Translations under genes and position numbers: made by a program
The notes under the pieces: model-generated
What the model saw: the letters and a program-made list of their open reading frames with translations, nothing else
Told to the model about the DNA's origin: nothing
The model's database searches: none
From: JADFNB01 sp036397455
GTDB lineage: Bacteria; Gemmatimonadota; Gemmatimonadetes; Gemmatimonadales; GWC2-71-9
DNA length: 64,000 bases
NCBI GenBank assembly: GCA_036397455.1
Contig: DASWIX010000058.1
Coordinates: forward strand, 1-64,000
Direction of reading: 5' to 3'
Part shown: positions 9,420-18,346 of the stretch, piece by piece
How positions within the stretch are numbered: the first letter of the stretch is position 1
Layout of the letters: each line of letters opens with the position of its first letter

Positions 9420-9447
9420 GTTTCACCACCCTGAGCGAGCGGACACC

Positions 9448-10605
9448 ATGACCGCCAGACTCAAAATACTGTTCTTCGTGGAGGGATTCACCGACATTCG
9501 CTTCGTGATCGGTCTGAGCGAGATCTGCGACCTCACGATGATGGTGCCCGCGCGCCAGTACGCTGAAAGCGGTCTCGACCGGCGCGTGGAGGCGAGTGGC
9601 GCCTTGCTCTCGGTGACGCGTATTCCCGGTGGGCGGCTCGCATTCCAGGCCCGTTCGCTGGTGCGGCTCATCCGCGAGGCGGGCCGGTTCGACGTCGTAC
9701 TCTCACAGGAAGTGCTGCGCGGCTCGTTCAATGCGAACATCGCGGGCCTGCTGCGACGCGTACCGGTCGTGACCTACATGGGCATTGCGCCGGTCGAGTA
9801 CTTCCGGTGCCGGCGCGAACGCGGGCGCATCTCGCTCCCGGCCGCCCTGGCAGGTGAGGCGGTGATCCGCCTCCTGATGTGGATCAACGGCAAACTCGCC
9901 GCGCGGACGCTGGCCATGGGACCCTATCTGCGGGACATCGCGGCGCACTATTCGCGGCGGGCACTCGTCGGGCTCTACTACGGTGTCGACACGACCACGT
10001 TCAGGCCGGCCGACCGCGAGGAGCGGATGGCGCTGCGCCGCAAATGGGATCTCCCCACCGACAAGTTTCTCATCTTCCTGTCCAGCCGGATCAGCCATGA
10101 GAAGGACCCCGAGACCGTCCTGCGCGCGACGGCACGCCTGCGGCAGCGCGGCGTCGATGCCGCCGTGATCAACCTCGGCGGGGGCTATCAGGATTTCCTG
10201 GCGCTCGCGTCGCAGCTCGGCATCGACGACGCGGACACGTGGGTACTTGGACGTCCAGCGGCCCACCCCATGACGGAGGTCGCCGACTACTTCCGATGCG
10301 CCGACGCGGCGGCACTGGCATCGCTGGCGGAGGGAGCAGCCTACTCGACCCTCGAAGCACTGGCATGCGCGACACCACTCGTCGCCACGAACATCGGGGG
10401 GATGGCGGTGCAGCTCAAGGGCTTTGCACAGCTCACCCCGCGCCAGGACGCCGAAGCCATGGCTGACGCGTTCCTATGGATCAACCACCATCCGGACGAG
10501 GCGCGAGCCCAGGCGCAACGAGGTCGCGAGCACGTGCAGCGCGAGTGGGAACGGACCAAGGCGTTCACCGAGCTCGCGGCGATACTGCGCGACGTGGCGG
10601 GTTGA
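9448..10605 (+). CDS. Glycosyltransferase family 4
   Basis: A 385-residue enzyme. The N-terminal domain (KILFFVEGFTDIRFVIGL) lacks the usual GG loop, but the C-terminal GT4 domain is clear: FLSSRISHEKDPETVL, then EGAAYSTLEALACATPLVAT near the donor site. The ATG 9448 is 28 bp after the previous stop; the frame extends further upstream only as overlap with the previous gene. The stop (TGATG) overlaps the next start by one base. Confidence 0.85.
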   Translation: MTARLKILFFVEGFTDIRFVIGLSEICDLTMMVPARQYAESGLDRRVEASGALLSVTRIPGGRLAFQARSLVRLIREAGRFDVVLSQEVLRGSFNANIAGLLRRVPVVTYMGIAPVEYFRCRRERGRISLPAALAGEAVIRLLMWINGKLAARTLAMGPYLRDIAAHYSRRALVGLYYGVDTTTFRPADREERMALRRKWDLPTDKFLIFLSSRISHEKDPETVLRATARLRQRGVDAAVINLGGGYQDFLALASQLGIDDADTWVLGRPAAHPMTEVADYFRCADAAALASLAEGAAYSTLEALACATPLVATNIGGMAVQLKGFAQLTPRQDAEAMADAFLWINHHPDEARAQAQRGREHVQREWERTKAFTELAAILRDVAG

Positions 10606-11465
10606 TGGATCCGTTCGGCGCGCTCGGGCGGGTGTGGTTTGCCGCGCGCAAGCTGCGGCTGCCGATTGCGCGGGATGCTCTCGTGCTCGAGGTGGGCTCG
10701 GGCGACAGTCCATGCCCTCGATCCGACATCCTGCTTGACATGACGCTCGAGAATCACGAACGGGTGGGTGGGCGGACCGTGGTTGACCGGCCGACCGTGC
10801 TCGGGCTCGTCGAGCGGCTGCCGTTTCGCGACAAGGCGTTCGACTATGTGATCGCGTTTCACGTGCTGGAGCACTCGGCGGATCCGGAGCGCTTCCTCCG
10901 TGAGATCGAGCGGGTCGGGCGCGCGGGATATATCGAGACGCCGGCCGCCTGGGTCGAACGGGTGAACCCGCTCACGATGCACCGGTTGGAGGTGGGTGTC
11001 GAGCCGGCCAACGGCCACGAACGACTCGTGATTCGTCGCAAGGTGTCGCCGGTGCCGGACCCCGACCTTGCGCGGCTGTTCGAGCAATCGTCTCGTCCCC
11101 GCCGCTGGTTTGCGCGTATTGACCGGCGCGCGGTCGTCACGCGTTACCACTGGCGGGACCGTATCCACATGCGGCAGGTGAATCCGGACGTGCCGACCGA
11201 CTGGCAGCCACCAGCCGACGTCACGCGACCCGACGCGACCAATCCACGTCCACCGCTGCGCCGGTTTCTTGCATGGGCGGCGCAACGGACCCACCGACCG
11301 CGCGCCGTACCGCTGGGCCACCTCTTGCAGTGTCCCGACTGCGGACAGACACCACTCGACGGCACGATCGAGCGCGCCGATCTTCGTTGTCCAGGCTGTG
11401 ACCGCCGGTTCACCGTGACCGATGGGATACCGCACCTTCACCCGGCCGGGTGGCGGTTGCGCTGA
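10605..11465 (+). CDS. SAM-dependent methyltransferase with C-terminal zinc ribbon
   Basis: A 286-residue protein. The Rossmann methyltransferase domain has motif I LEVGSGDSP (28-36) and the FHVLEHSADPERFL segment typical of type-11 methyltransferases. The C-terminal ~45 residues form a separate Trm112-like zinc ribbon, CPDC (243-246) and CPGC (262-265), ending VTDGIPHL. Such ribbons normally sit in a partner protein. Likely methylates a sugar or lipid-linked intermediate in this locus; the substrate is unknown. One-base overlaps on both sides indicate coupling. Confidence 0.82.
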   Translation: MDPFGALGRVWFAARKLRLPIARDALVLEVGSGDSPCPRSDILLDMTLENHERVGGRTVVDRPTVLGLVERLPFRDKAFDYVIAFHVLEHSADPERFLREIERVGRAGYIETPAAWVERVNPLTMHRLEVGVEPANGHERLVIRRKVSPVPDPDLARLFEQSSRPRRWFARIDRRAVVTRYHWRDRIHMRQVNPDVPTDWQPPADVTRPDATNPRPPLRRFLAWAAQRTHRPRAVPLGHLLQCPDCGQTPLDGTIERADLRCPGCDRRFTVTDGIPHLHPAGWRLR

Positions 11466-12553
11466 TGGACATCGGCCTGGCGGTCGCCAACTACCATGCC
11501 GAACAAGGGACGGGCGGCTACGTCGCCGAGTTGCTTGCGCGGCTCAGTCGGGCGCATCGCGTCACGTTGTACGCCAGCGGCCTCCACGCGCCCGTGCCGG
11601 ACGGTGTCGAAGTGGTTCGGGTCCCGGCGCTGCGCGGGAGCGCGTACGCGACCATTCTCTCGTTCCCGGCGGCCTTCGCGGCGGTGCGGCGCAGCCATGA
11701 CGTCGTGCACACGCAGGGATGGCTCACCGGGCATGCCGACGTGACGACGGCGCACATCGTGCTGGCGGCGTGGCGCGCCGCGGCGCGGAGCGTCGGGGGC
11801 GTCGCCGGTATCGGGGAACGCCTGTTTGGCGGATTCGTCGAACGCCGCGAGGCCGCGCTCTATCGCAGCGGGACGGCCGTCGTGATTGCGCCGAGCGAGA
11901 GGGTCCGCCGCGAGCTGGCGGAGTGGTACGGCCGGGTCGGCGAGATCGTCGTCATCCCGCACGGGTTTCCGGATCGGCGGACCGGCGAGCCACGGGCGGA
12001 GGCACGGACGGCGTTGCGCCTCCCCCACGATCGTTTTGTCGCCACGTACGTTGGCGACGCGCGCAAAGGTCTGGATGTCGCGATCGAGGCGCTGGCCCAT
12101 GCCCCGGCGGCGCATCTGGCCATCGTCACGCACGCGGGGCGCCGGGCGTTCACCGCGCGCGCCGCCAGCCTTGGCGTGGCGTCGCGCATGCACTGGTTGG
12201 GGCCGCAGTCGAACATGGCGCGCGTGTACGACGCCTCCGACGTGCTCTTGCACCCGACGATCTACGACGCGTTCGGCCTGATCGTGAGTGAGGCCATGGC
12301 TTCCGGCGTGCCGGCGGTCGTGACCCGGGCCGCCGGCGTCACGGAACTGATCGATCACGATGTCAACGGGTGGATCCTCGCCGAGCGCACCGCGACGGCC
12401 GCCGGCGCCGCCCTGGCACACCTGGGCGGCGATCGGGGTCGGTTGGCGCGGCTCGGACGGGCGGCAACGGAGACGGCACGGAACTGGTCGTGGGATGCGG
12501 TCACCGAACACACGGTCGGCGCGTATCAGCGCGCCGTCGCGATGCGACCGTGA
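11465..12553 (+). CDS. Glycosyltransferase family 4
   Basis: A 362-residue GT-B enzyme. The N-terminal acceptor loop reads EQGTGGYVAELLARLS; the C-terminal domain has TYVGDARKGLDVAIEAL and the donor motif IYDAFGLIVSEAMASGVPAV. The ATG 11465 overlaps the preceding TGA and is preferred over a GTG at 11450 in the same frame. The next gene starts inside its stop codon. Confidence 0.87.
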   Translation: MDIGLAVANYHAEQGTGGYVAELLARLSRAHRVTLYASGLHAPVPDGVEVVRVPALRGSAYATILSFPAAFAAVRRSHDVVHTQGWLTGHADVTTAHIVLAAWRAAARSVGGVAGIGERLFGGFVERREAALYRSGTAVVIAPSERVRRELAEWYGRVGEIVVIPHGFPDRRTGEPRAEARTALRLPHDRFVATYVGDARKGLDVAIEALAHAPAAHLAIVTHAGRRAFTARAASLGVASRMHWLGPQSNMARVYDASDVLLHPTIYDAFGLIVSEAMASGVPAVVTRAAGVTELIDHDVNGWILAERTATAAGAALAHLGGDRGRLARLGRAATETARNWSWDAVTEHTVGAYQRAVAMRP

Positions 12554-13311
12554 ACGACGCGGGCGCCGGTTTCTACGCCAGGAAACAGCTGTCGAGCGCG
12601 AGCGCCCTCATCGCGTGGAGTCACCGGCGCCGCTACGAAACGGCGCTGCGACACGCCCGCCGGTTCGCCGGCCAGCGCGTGCTGGATTTTGGATGTGGCG
12701 ACGGCACCTTCCTCGCGATGTTGATGGCCGATCCGTCCCGTCCGGCGTCGGCGGTGGGCACCGACATGGCCCGGGACGCTATCGAGGATTGCCGCAAGCG
12801 CTACGACGGTGTGCCGGATCTCATTTTTCTCCCCACGGACGAGCTGATGGCCTCCATGGACACGCAGGCGTATGATGGCGTCATCTGCATGGAGGTCCTC
12901 GAACATGCGGTCGATCTGGCGGCCGTATTGGACCAGCTCGTCGCGTTGCTCGCTCCGGGCGGGCGGTTGCTGGTGAGCGTTCCGGTGGAAACGGGATTGC
13001 CGTTACTCGTCAAGCAGACGGTGCGGCGGGTGGCCGGCTGGCGCGGCATAGGTGACTATCCCGGAATCACACCCTACACCTGGCGCCAACTGATGAGCGG
13101 CGTCGTTGCCGGCGGTCATTGGCACATCCCACGTCCGGTCCACCGCGCCGCCGACGGCAGTCCGTTCCACGACCACAAGGGGTTCAATTGGATGGCGTTG
13201 CGGCGGGCGTTGGCCGACCGGCTGCAGGTCGAGGCCGTGTACGCATCGCCGGTCTCCTGGCTTCCTCCCCACCTGGCCAGCCAGGCGTGGTTCGTGGCCC
13301 GGCGCGACTAA
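12550..13311 (+). CDS. SAM-dependent methyltransferase
   Basis: A 253-residue class I methyltransferase starting at a GTG that overlaps the previous stop (GTGA). Motif I is LDFGCGDGTFL (45-55), the acidic loop follows as GTDMARDAIEDC, and post-motif ICMEVLEHAVDL and LLAPGGRLLVSVPVE are clear. The C-terminal region (HDHKGFNWMALRRALA) resembles methyltransferases that sit among glycosyltransferase genes. Probably adds a methyl group to a sugar of the repeat unit. Confidence 0.85.
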   Translation: MNDAGAGFYARKQLSSASALIAWSHRRRYETALRHARRFAGQRVLDFGCGDGTFLAMLMADPSRPASAVGTDMARDAIEDCRKRYDGVPDLIFLPTDELMASMDTQAYDGVICMEVLEHAVDLAAVLDQLVALLAPGGRLLVSVPVETGLPLLVKQTVRRVAGWRGIGDYPGITPYTWRQLMSGVVAGGHWHIPRPVHRAADGSPFHDHKGFNWMALRRALADRLQVEAVYASPVSWLPPHLASQAWFVARRD

Positions 13312-13315
13312 ACCC

Positions 13316-14428
13316 ATGCTCAACGTCCTGCACCTGCACAGCGGGAACCTGTACGGCGGGATCGAAACGATTCTCGTCACCCTGGTGGAGCATGCCGGCG
13401 AGACCGTGCGGCATGACTTCGTGCTGGCCTTCGACGGGCGACTGCGCCAGGAACTGGCGACCCGCCACGCCTCGGTCGAAATCATCGGTCCGGTCCGGCT
13501 CAGCAGACCGTGGACCGTGCGGCGCGCGCGCCGCGCACTGGCCTCATTCCTCACGCGCCACCATCCGGACGTATGCGTGTGTCATTCGCCGTGGTCGATG
13601 GCGGTGTTCGGCCCGACGGTACGACGCGCGCGACGTCACCTGGTGCTCTGCGCCCACGGGGACGTCCAGGGTGCGCACTGGCTCCAGCGGCTTGCGGGAC
13701 GGGTGCGGCCGCACGCGATCGTGTGCAATAGCGCGTTTACCGCGAGCGGCGCCGCGCGGACGTACGGGTCGAGCATCCCCTGCGAGGTCGTGATGCCGCC
13801 CGTGTCACCGCCCCAGCCGGGATCGGATGCCGGCGAGTCCATCCGCCGCGCGCTCGGTGAGTCGACGGCAACGGTCGTGATCCTGATGGTCGCCCGGATG
13901 GAGTCGGGCAAAGGGCACCGGGTTCTGCTCGACGCGATCGGGAGGATGCGAACCGCCGATCGCTGTTCGGTGTGGTTGGTCGGCGGCGCGCAACGCCCGG
14001 CGGAACGGCGGTACGTCGACGCGCTGCGGCAACACGCGGCCCTGACGAGTGTGGCGTCGCGCGTGCGGTTTCTTGGCGAGCGGTCGGACGTGCGAGCGCT
14101 GTATGCGGGCGCTGACATCTACTGCCAGCCCAACACTACGCCGGACGCGTTCGGGATCACCTTTGTGGAGGCGCTGTATGCCGGGCTTCCCATCGTGACC
14201 AGTCCCATGGGGGGCGCGCTGGAGATCGTCGATGCCGCATGTGGAGCCTTCGCCCGGGCCGATGACGCCACGGCACTGGCGGAGACGTTGGACGAACTGG
14301 TGGAGGACGAAGCGCGTCGCCACCGGCTTGGCGCGGCGGGACCGGCGCGCGCTACCCGGCTGTGCGATCCGACGACCCAGATCACGCAGTTCCATCGCGC
14401 GCTCGCCGCGGCGGTCGGCGATCGATGA
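13316..14428 (+). CDS. Glycosyltransferase family 4
   Basis: A 370-residue GT-B enzyme starting MLNVLHLHSGNLYGGIET, with the acceptor loop at residues 10-17. It has ILMVARMESGKGHRVLL in the C-terminal domain, and DAFGITFVEALYAGLPIV as the donor-site E-x7-E region. Four bases separate it from the upstream methyltransferase, and its stop overlaps the next ATG. The N-terminal residues HAGETVRHDFVLAF suggest a typical cytoplasmic protein. Confidence 0.88.
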   Translation: MLNVLHLHSGNLYGGIETILVTLVEHAGETVRHDFVLAFDGRLRQELATRHASVEIIGPVRLSRPWTVRRARRALASFLTRHHPDVCVCHSPWSMAVFGPTVRRARRHLVLCAHGDVQGAHWLQRLAGRVRPHAIVCNSAFTASGAARTYGSSIPCEVVMPPVSPPQPGSDAGESIRRALGESTATVVILMVARMESGKGHRVLLDAIGRMRTADRCSVWLVGGAQRPAERRYVDALRQHAALTSVASRVRFLGERSDVRALYAGADIYCQPNTTPDAFGITFVEALYAGLPIVTSPMGGALEIVDAACGAFARADDATALAETLDELVEDEARRHRLGAAGPARATRLCDPTTQITQFHRALAAAVGDR

Positions 14429-15285
14429 ACGGCATGACGGGCGTGGTGCGACGCCTCGTGCCGCGCGGCGTGCGCAACTGGATTCGCTCCCCGGCCCGGT
14501 CTCTCGCCTGGCTGGCCGACCGCACGCGCCACGCGGTCGGTTGGGATGCGACGGTCGAGGTCAGGCCGGGCTGGCACGTGCGGTCGCACCCGGCGGCGCT
14601 CCGGACCGCCTACGCCCCACAGTTCGCCGATCCGGCGCAAGCCGAGGAAATGGACGCATTCATCGCCTGCTGCCGGCCGGACATGACCCTGTTCGACCTC
14701 GGCGCCCATTTCGGTCTGTTCAGCCTCGCCGCGCTGCACTACGGTGGACCGGGGGCGCGCGCGATCGCGGTGGATCCGTCACCGGCGGCGCAACGCATGA
14801 TGCGGATTCAAGCCGGCCTGAACGGCGCGACCGACCGCATGCAGCTCATCCGCGCCGGCGTGTCCGATCGAACCGGCCGCATCGATTTCGTGTCCGTCGG
14901 CGTGATCGCCGCCGGTTACTACACCGCTCCCGAGGCCGGTCATTCCCGGCGGGAGCGCACCACCGTGGAGGCCGTCACGGTGGATGACCTCGTGCAACAG
15001 GGTGGCTCCACGCCAAGTCACATCAAGATCGACGTCGAGGGGTTCGAGGCCGCGGCACTGCGCGGCGCCCACCGCACGCTGCGGGCGCAACCCCGGCCAT
15101 TGGTGTTTCTCGAGGTGCACGTCGCGATGATGCGCGATCGCGGACAGGATCCCGCGGAACCCCTGACATTGCTTGAGAGCGCCGGGTTCGACACGTTTGC
15201 GACCGACGGAACGCCGCTCGCGATCGAGGCGGTCGTGTCCCGGCCACTTGTCCGACTCGTTGCGCGACCGCGCGGGGAGCGCTGA
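14425..15285 (+). CDS. FkbM family methyltransferase
   Basis: A 286-residue protein with the FkbM fold: LFDLGAHFGLFSLAALHY as the SAM-binding motif, AVDPSPAAQRMMRIQ as the acidic loop, and the conserved SHIKIDVEGFEAAALRGA near the C-terminus. FkbM enzymes are O-methyltransferases; in this setting the likely substrate is a sugar hydroxyl or the lipid-linked glycan. The ATG overlaps the preceding stop (ATGA). Confidence 0.87.
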   Translation: MNGMTGVVRRLVPRGVRNWIRSPARSLAWLADRTRHAVGWDATVEVRPGWHVRSHPAALRTAYAPQFADPAQAEEMDAFIACCRPDMTLFDLGAHFGLFSLAALHYGGPGARAIAVDPSPAAQRMMRIQAGLNGATDRMQLIRAGVSDRTGRIDFVSVGVIAAGYYTAPEAGHSRRERTTVEAVTVDDLVQQGGSTPSHIKIDVEGFEAAALRGAHRTLRAQPRPLVFLEVHVAMMRDRGQDPAEPLTLLESAGFDTFATDGTPLAIEAVVSRPLVRLVARPRGER

Positions 15286-15295
15286 TGTCGATCCG

Positions 15296-16675
15296 ATGAC
15301 GTATCCAACAACCGCGGACCAGATCGAAACGCAGGCGCCGCGGCCCGACTCCTGGACCGACGTGTTCCGTTGGGATGTCGCCATCCACATGTTGATCATG
15401 GCCAGCATCACCGCGGCCACCTTCCAGGGTTACCTGAAGGATCGGTTCGGCGGACCACTGCCATACGTCCTGGCGGACGTCTGCCTCATCGGCGCGGTCC
15501 TGATCTGGTTTGGTGGTATGGCCGTCCGGCACGCCCCGTTACGGGCTCCGGGTCTCACGGCCGCGCTGGTACTCGGATCGATCATCGTTCCGACCCTTTA
15601 TGTCATGCATCCCGGCTCCTCGTTTGTGCTCTCCATCGCCGGATTGCGAGCGTGGTCCGCGTACCCGTTCGCCTGTCTGGTCGCGTTGACGACGATCCGG
15701 TCACGTGGCCAGGTCGAAGCATACGTCCGCCTCATCCTGCTCCTGTGTGTGATTACCGCCGTCTATGGGATTCGCCAGTACATCCAGGGCCCCGACATCG
15801 CCCTCGGCACGAATCTGGGCGCGCTACGACACGGCACGACGGTCTTCTACGACATCGCCGGGACCACGCGGACGGACTTCCGCGCGTTCTCCACGTTCAC
15901 CTTTCCCGCCCCGTTCGCGGGCATGATGGTGTTTGGTATCTTGCTCGCGGCCGGCATCGCGACCAGCCGGTCCGAGGGCCGGTGGATGCGCCTCACGACC
16001 GCGTTGCTGATTCCGGTCTTCTTCGTGGGAATGACCGTGTCGGGCACCCGCGCGGCGATCGTCGTGTTGCTGGTCGGGTTGATGGTGCTCGGCGCGTTCC
16101 GCGGGATGGGTATCCGCCAGGTGGTCCTGATGCCGCTTTTGCTGGCCGCCGTACATGTGGCGACACTCCTCACCGCCGGACGGATCATCGAGCGCTACCG
16201 CTCGCTGTTGCTGCGCGAGACAGTCATCTGGTCGTACGTGTCTCAGCCAATCACGATCGCGTGGAACGCACTGCGGCACGACCTGTTCGGCGTCGGGTTG
16301 GGACGCACCGGCGTTGGGGTCCCGATGCAGATCGTGAACTCCTATCCTGCCGACTACTTCGTCTTCTCCGACGGGGATATTGGGCGTGCGGCGGTCGAGT
16401 TGGGGGTGTTCGGTGTCGCGCTGCTGCTCGTCATCCTGATCGGGCTGCTTCCCCACGTCGTGCGCGCCACGCGACGGCTGTCCCGCACGAGCCACGGAGG
16501 GGTGTCGCTCGGGATCGGCGCGCTCGTCGTGTCCACCGGGGCGCTCCTGCTCATCGGTTCACCTCTGTCGACGGCGCCCCATGGAACCATCTGGTGGTTT
16601 CTGCTCGGTGCGGTGTTGAAGCTCTCCATGGTGGAAGACGATGCCGCCCTCGCGGGGAGTGCCCATGTCCCGTGA
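15296..16675 (+). CDS. Wzy-like O-antigen polymerase/ligase family protein
   Basis: A 459-residue polytopic membrane protein with about 10-11 hydrophobic segments. The large periplasmic loop region (residues about 160-210, IRQYIQGPDIALGTNLGALR) and later HDLFGVGLGRTGVGVP are typical of the Wzy_C/O-antigen ligase family. It would polymerise repeat units delivered by the flippase at 5578. The ATG 15296 lies 10 bp after the previous stop; a longer frame upstream overlaps the FkbM gene and is rejected. Confidence 0.8.
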   Translation: MTYPTTADQIETQAPRPDSWTDVFRWDVAIHMLIMASITAATFQGYLKDRFGGPLPYVLADVCLIGAVLIWFGGMAVRHAPLRAPGLTAALVLGSIIVPTLYVMHPGSSFVLSIAGLRAWSAYPFACLVALTTIRSRGQVEAYVRLILLLCVITAVYGIRQYIQGPDIALGTNLGALRHGTTVFYDIAGTTRTDFRAFSTFTFPAPFAGMMVFGILLAAGIATSRSEGRWMRLTTALLIPVFFVGMTVSGTRAAIVVLLVGLMVLGAFRGMGIRQVVLMPLLLAAVHVATLLTAGRIIERYRSLLLRETVIWSYVSQPITIAWNALRHDLFGVGLGRTGVGVPMQIVNSYPADYFVFSDGDIGRAAVELGVFGVALLLVILIGLLPHVVRATRRLSRTSHGGVSLGIGALVVSTGALLLIGSPLSTAPHGTIWWFLLGAVLKLSMVEDDAALAGSAHVP

Positions 16676-17195
16676 CCGCGGGGTCGAGATCGATCTGGGT
16701 GCCGGCGAGGTCCGGCGTGCTCCGGGGGCGCTACGGGCTGACCGGTCGATCGCGGTGCGCCCGGACGTCGTGCTGGACGCGGAACGTCCCCTGCCCTTCG
16801 CGACGTCAGTGGCTCGCCGCATCTCGTGCTTCGATCTGCTCGAGCACATCCGTGATGTGCCCGCCCTGATGGCCGAGATCCATCGCGTGCTGTCTCCGGA
16901 CGGGACCGTGCTGATCACGACGCCGCACTTCTCGTGCGCCAACGCGTTCACCGACCCAACCCACCGTCATCATTTCGGCCTGCGCTCGTTCGATTACTTC
17001 ACCGCGGACCACCCGTTGGCGTACTACTCGACCGCCCGGTTTCGGACCGTACGGAGGGTGTTGCGGTTCCATGGCGGGCCGGTCGACGCGTTCGTTCGTC
17101 GTGTGGCCGCACGCTGGCCGGACTTCTACGAGCATCGGCTCGCCTGGATCTTCCCGGCGTGGTATCTCGAGATCGAGTTGGCGGCCATCAAGTGA
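16665..17195 (+). CDS. Class I methyltransferase, short
   Basis: A 176-residue protein. The expected motif I is replaced by IDLGAGEVRRAPG near the N-terminus, but the rest is a type-11 methyltransferase: CFDLLEHIRDVPALMAEIHR and LSPDGTVLITTPHFS, followed by HRHHFGLRSFDYF. A ribosome site GGGGAG precedes the ATG 16665, which overlaps the polymerase stop region; an in-frame ATG at 16641 is less likely. Short for the family (often 200-250 residues), so it may work only with a partner. Confidence 0.75.
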   Translation: MSRDRGVEIDLGAGEVRRAPGALRADRSIAVRPDVVLDAERPLPFATSVARRISCFDLLEHIRDVPALMAEIHRVLSPDGTVLITTPHFSCANAFTDPTHRHHFGLRSFDYFTADHPLAYYSTARFRTVRRVLRFHGGPVDAFVRRVAARWPDFYEHRLAWIFPAWYLEIELAAIK

Positions 17196-18346
17196 CGCGC
17201 GTCCTCCTCGTGCCCGATCTCCCGGTGGAGCGGTGGCCATCGATGGATCGATACGCCTCGCGCCTGCACACCCACCTTCCCGCCGTGGCGGGAGACCTCG
17301 AATACGCCATTGCCTGTTCCATCGCTTCGCTCACGCAGGAGCCCCAGGCCGGGCGCGCGGTTGGCTCGGGCAGCCTGGCAGGCGTCGAGCAGCGCACCGG
17401 CGTGTCGGCGATCGGACGGTACGTGCGGCGGTACATCGGGTATCCGCGCCGCGTGCGACGTCAGGCTCCCGACGTGGTCCATGTGCTCGATCACTCGTAC
17501 GCCCACATGGTGCGATGCCATCCGGACGTCCCGGCGGTCGTGACGGTGCACGATCTGCTGCCCGTTCTCACCGTACGGCGCCGCGCGCTGGGGTGGCGGG
17601 AGCGTCTGCGCAATGCCATGCTCCGGCGCGTACTGGTGGCGTTGCGTGACGCGCGCGCGTGGATCGTGGGGACGGAGTGGCTGCGGGGTGAACTCGGCGA
17701 ATGGTTGGGCGGCACTGACGGGATTCACGTGATCCCGTTCGGCGTGGACGAAGCGTTTGCGCAGCCAACGGAAACACCCCGCGACGCCACCAGGCGGCGA
17801 TGGGAGATTCCGGATGGCGCGTTTCTCCTGCTGCATGTCGGGAGCGTCGGTGAGCGCAAGAACATCCCGACGGTCATCGCGGCGCTCGACGGCTTGCGGG
17901 ACCGCGGCGTGAACGCGTGGCTGCTCCAGGTCGGCGGCCGGTTTGATGCGGAGCAGCGCGACGAACTGGCCGCCCGCAAGCTGACCGCGGTGGTGCGGCA
18001 GGTGCCGGCCGTCGATGAACCCGAGCTCCGCGCCGCATACCGTGCGTCGGACGTGCTGTTGTTCCCGTCCCTGTACGAGGGGTTCGGATTCCCCGTGCTC
18101 GAGGCGATGGCATCCGAACTCCCTGTGGTGACCTCCGGAGCCGCGGGCCTGATGGAGGTCGCGGGTGACGCGGCCACGGTCGTATCCGGCCGTAACCCCG
18201 ATCGGTACGTCGACCCGCTGCACGATCTGGCGACCAATCCGGATGCCGTCGCGGACCTCCGTGCGCGCGGGCGCGTCCATGCCGCGCGATTCAGTTGGGC
18301 CGAAACGGCCAGGCGCACGGTCGAGGTCTACCGGACCCTTGTCTAG
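17192..18346 (+). CDS. Glycosyltransferase family 4
   Basis: A 384-residue GT-B enzyme starting at GTG 17192, inside the previous stop. It has APDVVHVLDHSYAHMV in the N-terminal domain, then LLHVGSVGERKNIPTVI and the donor motif SLYEGFGFPVLEAMASELPV. The pattern SYAHMV...TVHDLLP is close to mannosyltransferase-type GT4 members, though specificity cannot be fixed from sequence. Its stop overlaps the next start. Confidence 0.88.
   Translation: MTRVLLVPDLPVERWPSMDRYASRLHTHLPAVAGDLEYAIACSIASLTQEPQAGRAVGSGSLAGVEQRTGVSAIGRYVRRYIGYPRRVRRQAPDVVHVLDHSYAHMVRCHPDVPAVVTVHDLLPVLTVRRRALGWRERLRNAMLRRVLVALRDARAWIVGTEWLRGELGEWLGGTDGIHVIPFGVDEAFAQPTETPRDATRRRWEIPDGAFLLLHVGSVGERKNIPTVIAALDGLRDRGVNAWLLQVGGRFDAEQRDELAARKLTAVVRQVPAVDEPELRAAYRASDVLLFPSLYEGFGFPVLEAMASELPVVTSGAAGLMEVAGDAATVVSGRNPDRYVDPLHDLATNPDAVADLRARGRVHAARFSWAETARRTVEVYRTLV

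Noticed and set aside
15370..16869. 499-codon plus frame overlapping the polymerase
   Set aside because: Shifted shadow of the Wzy-like gene, whose membrane segments and motifs are clear in the other frame.
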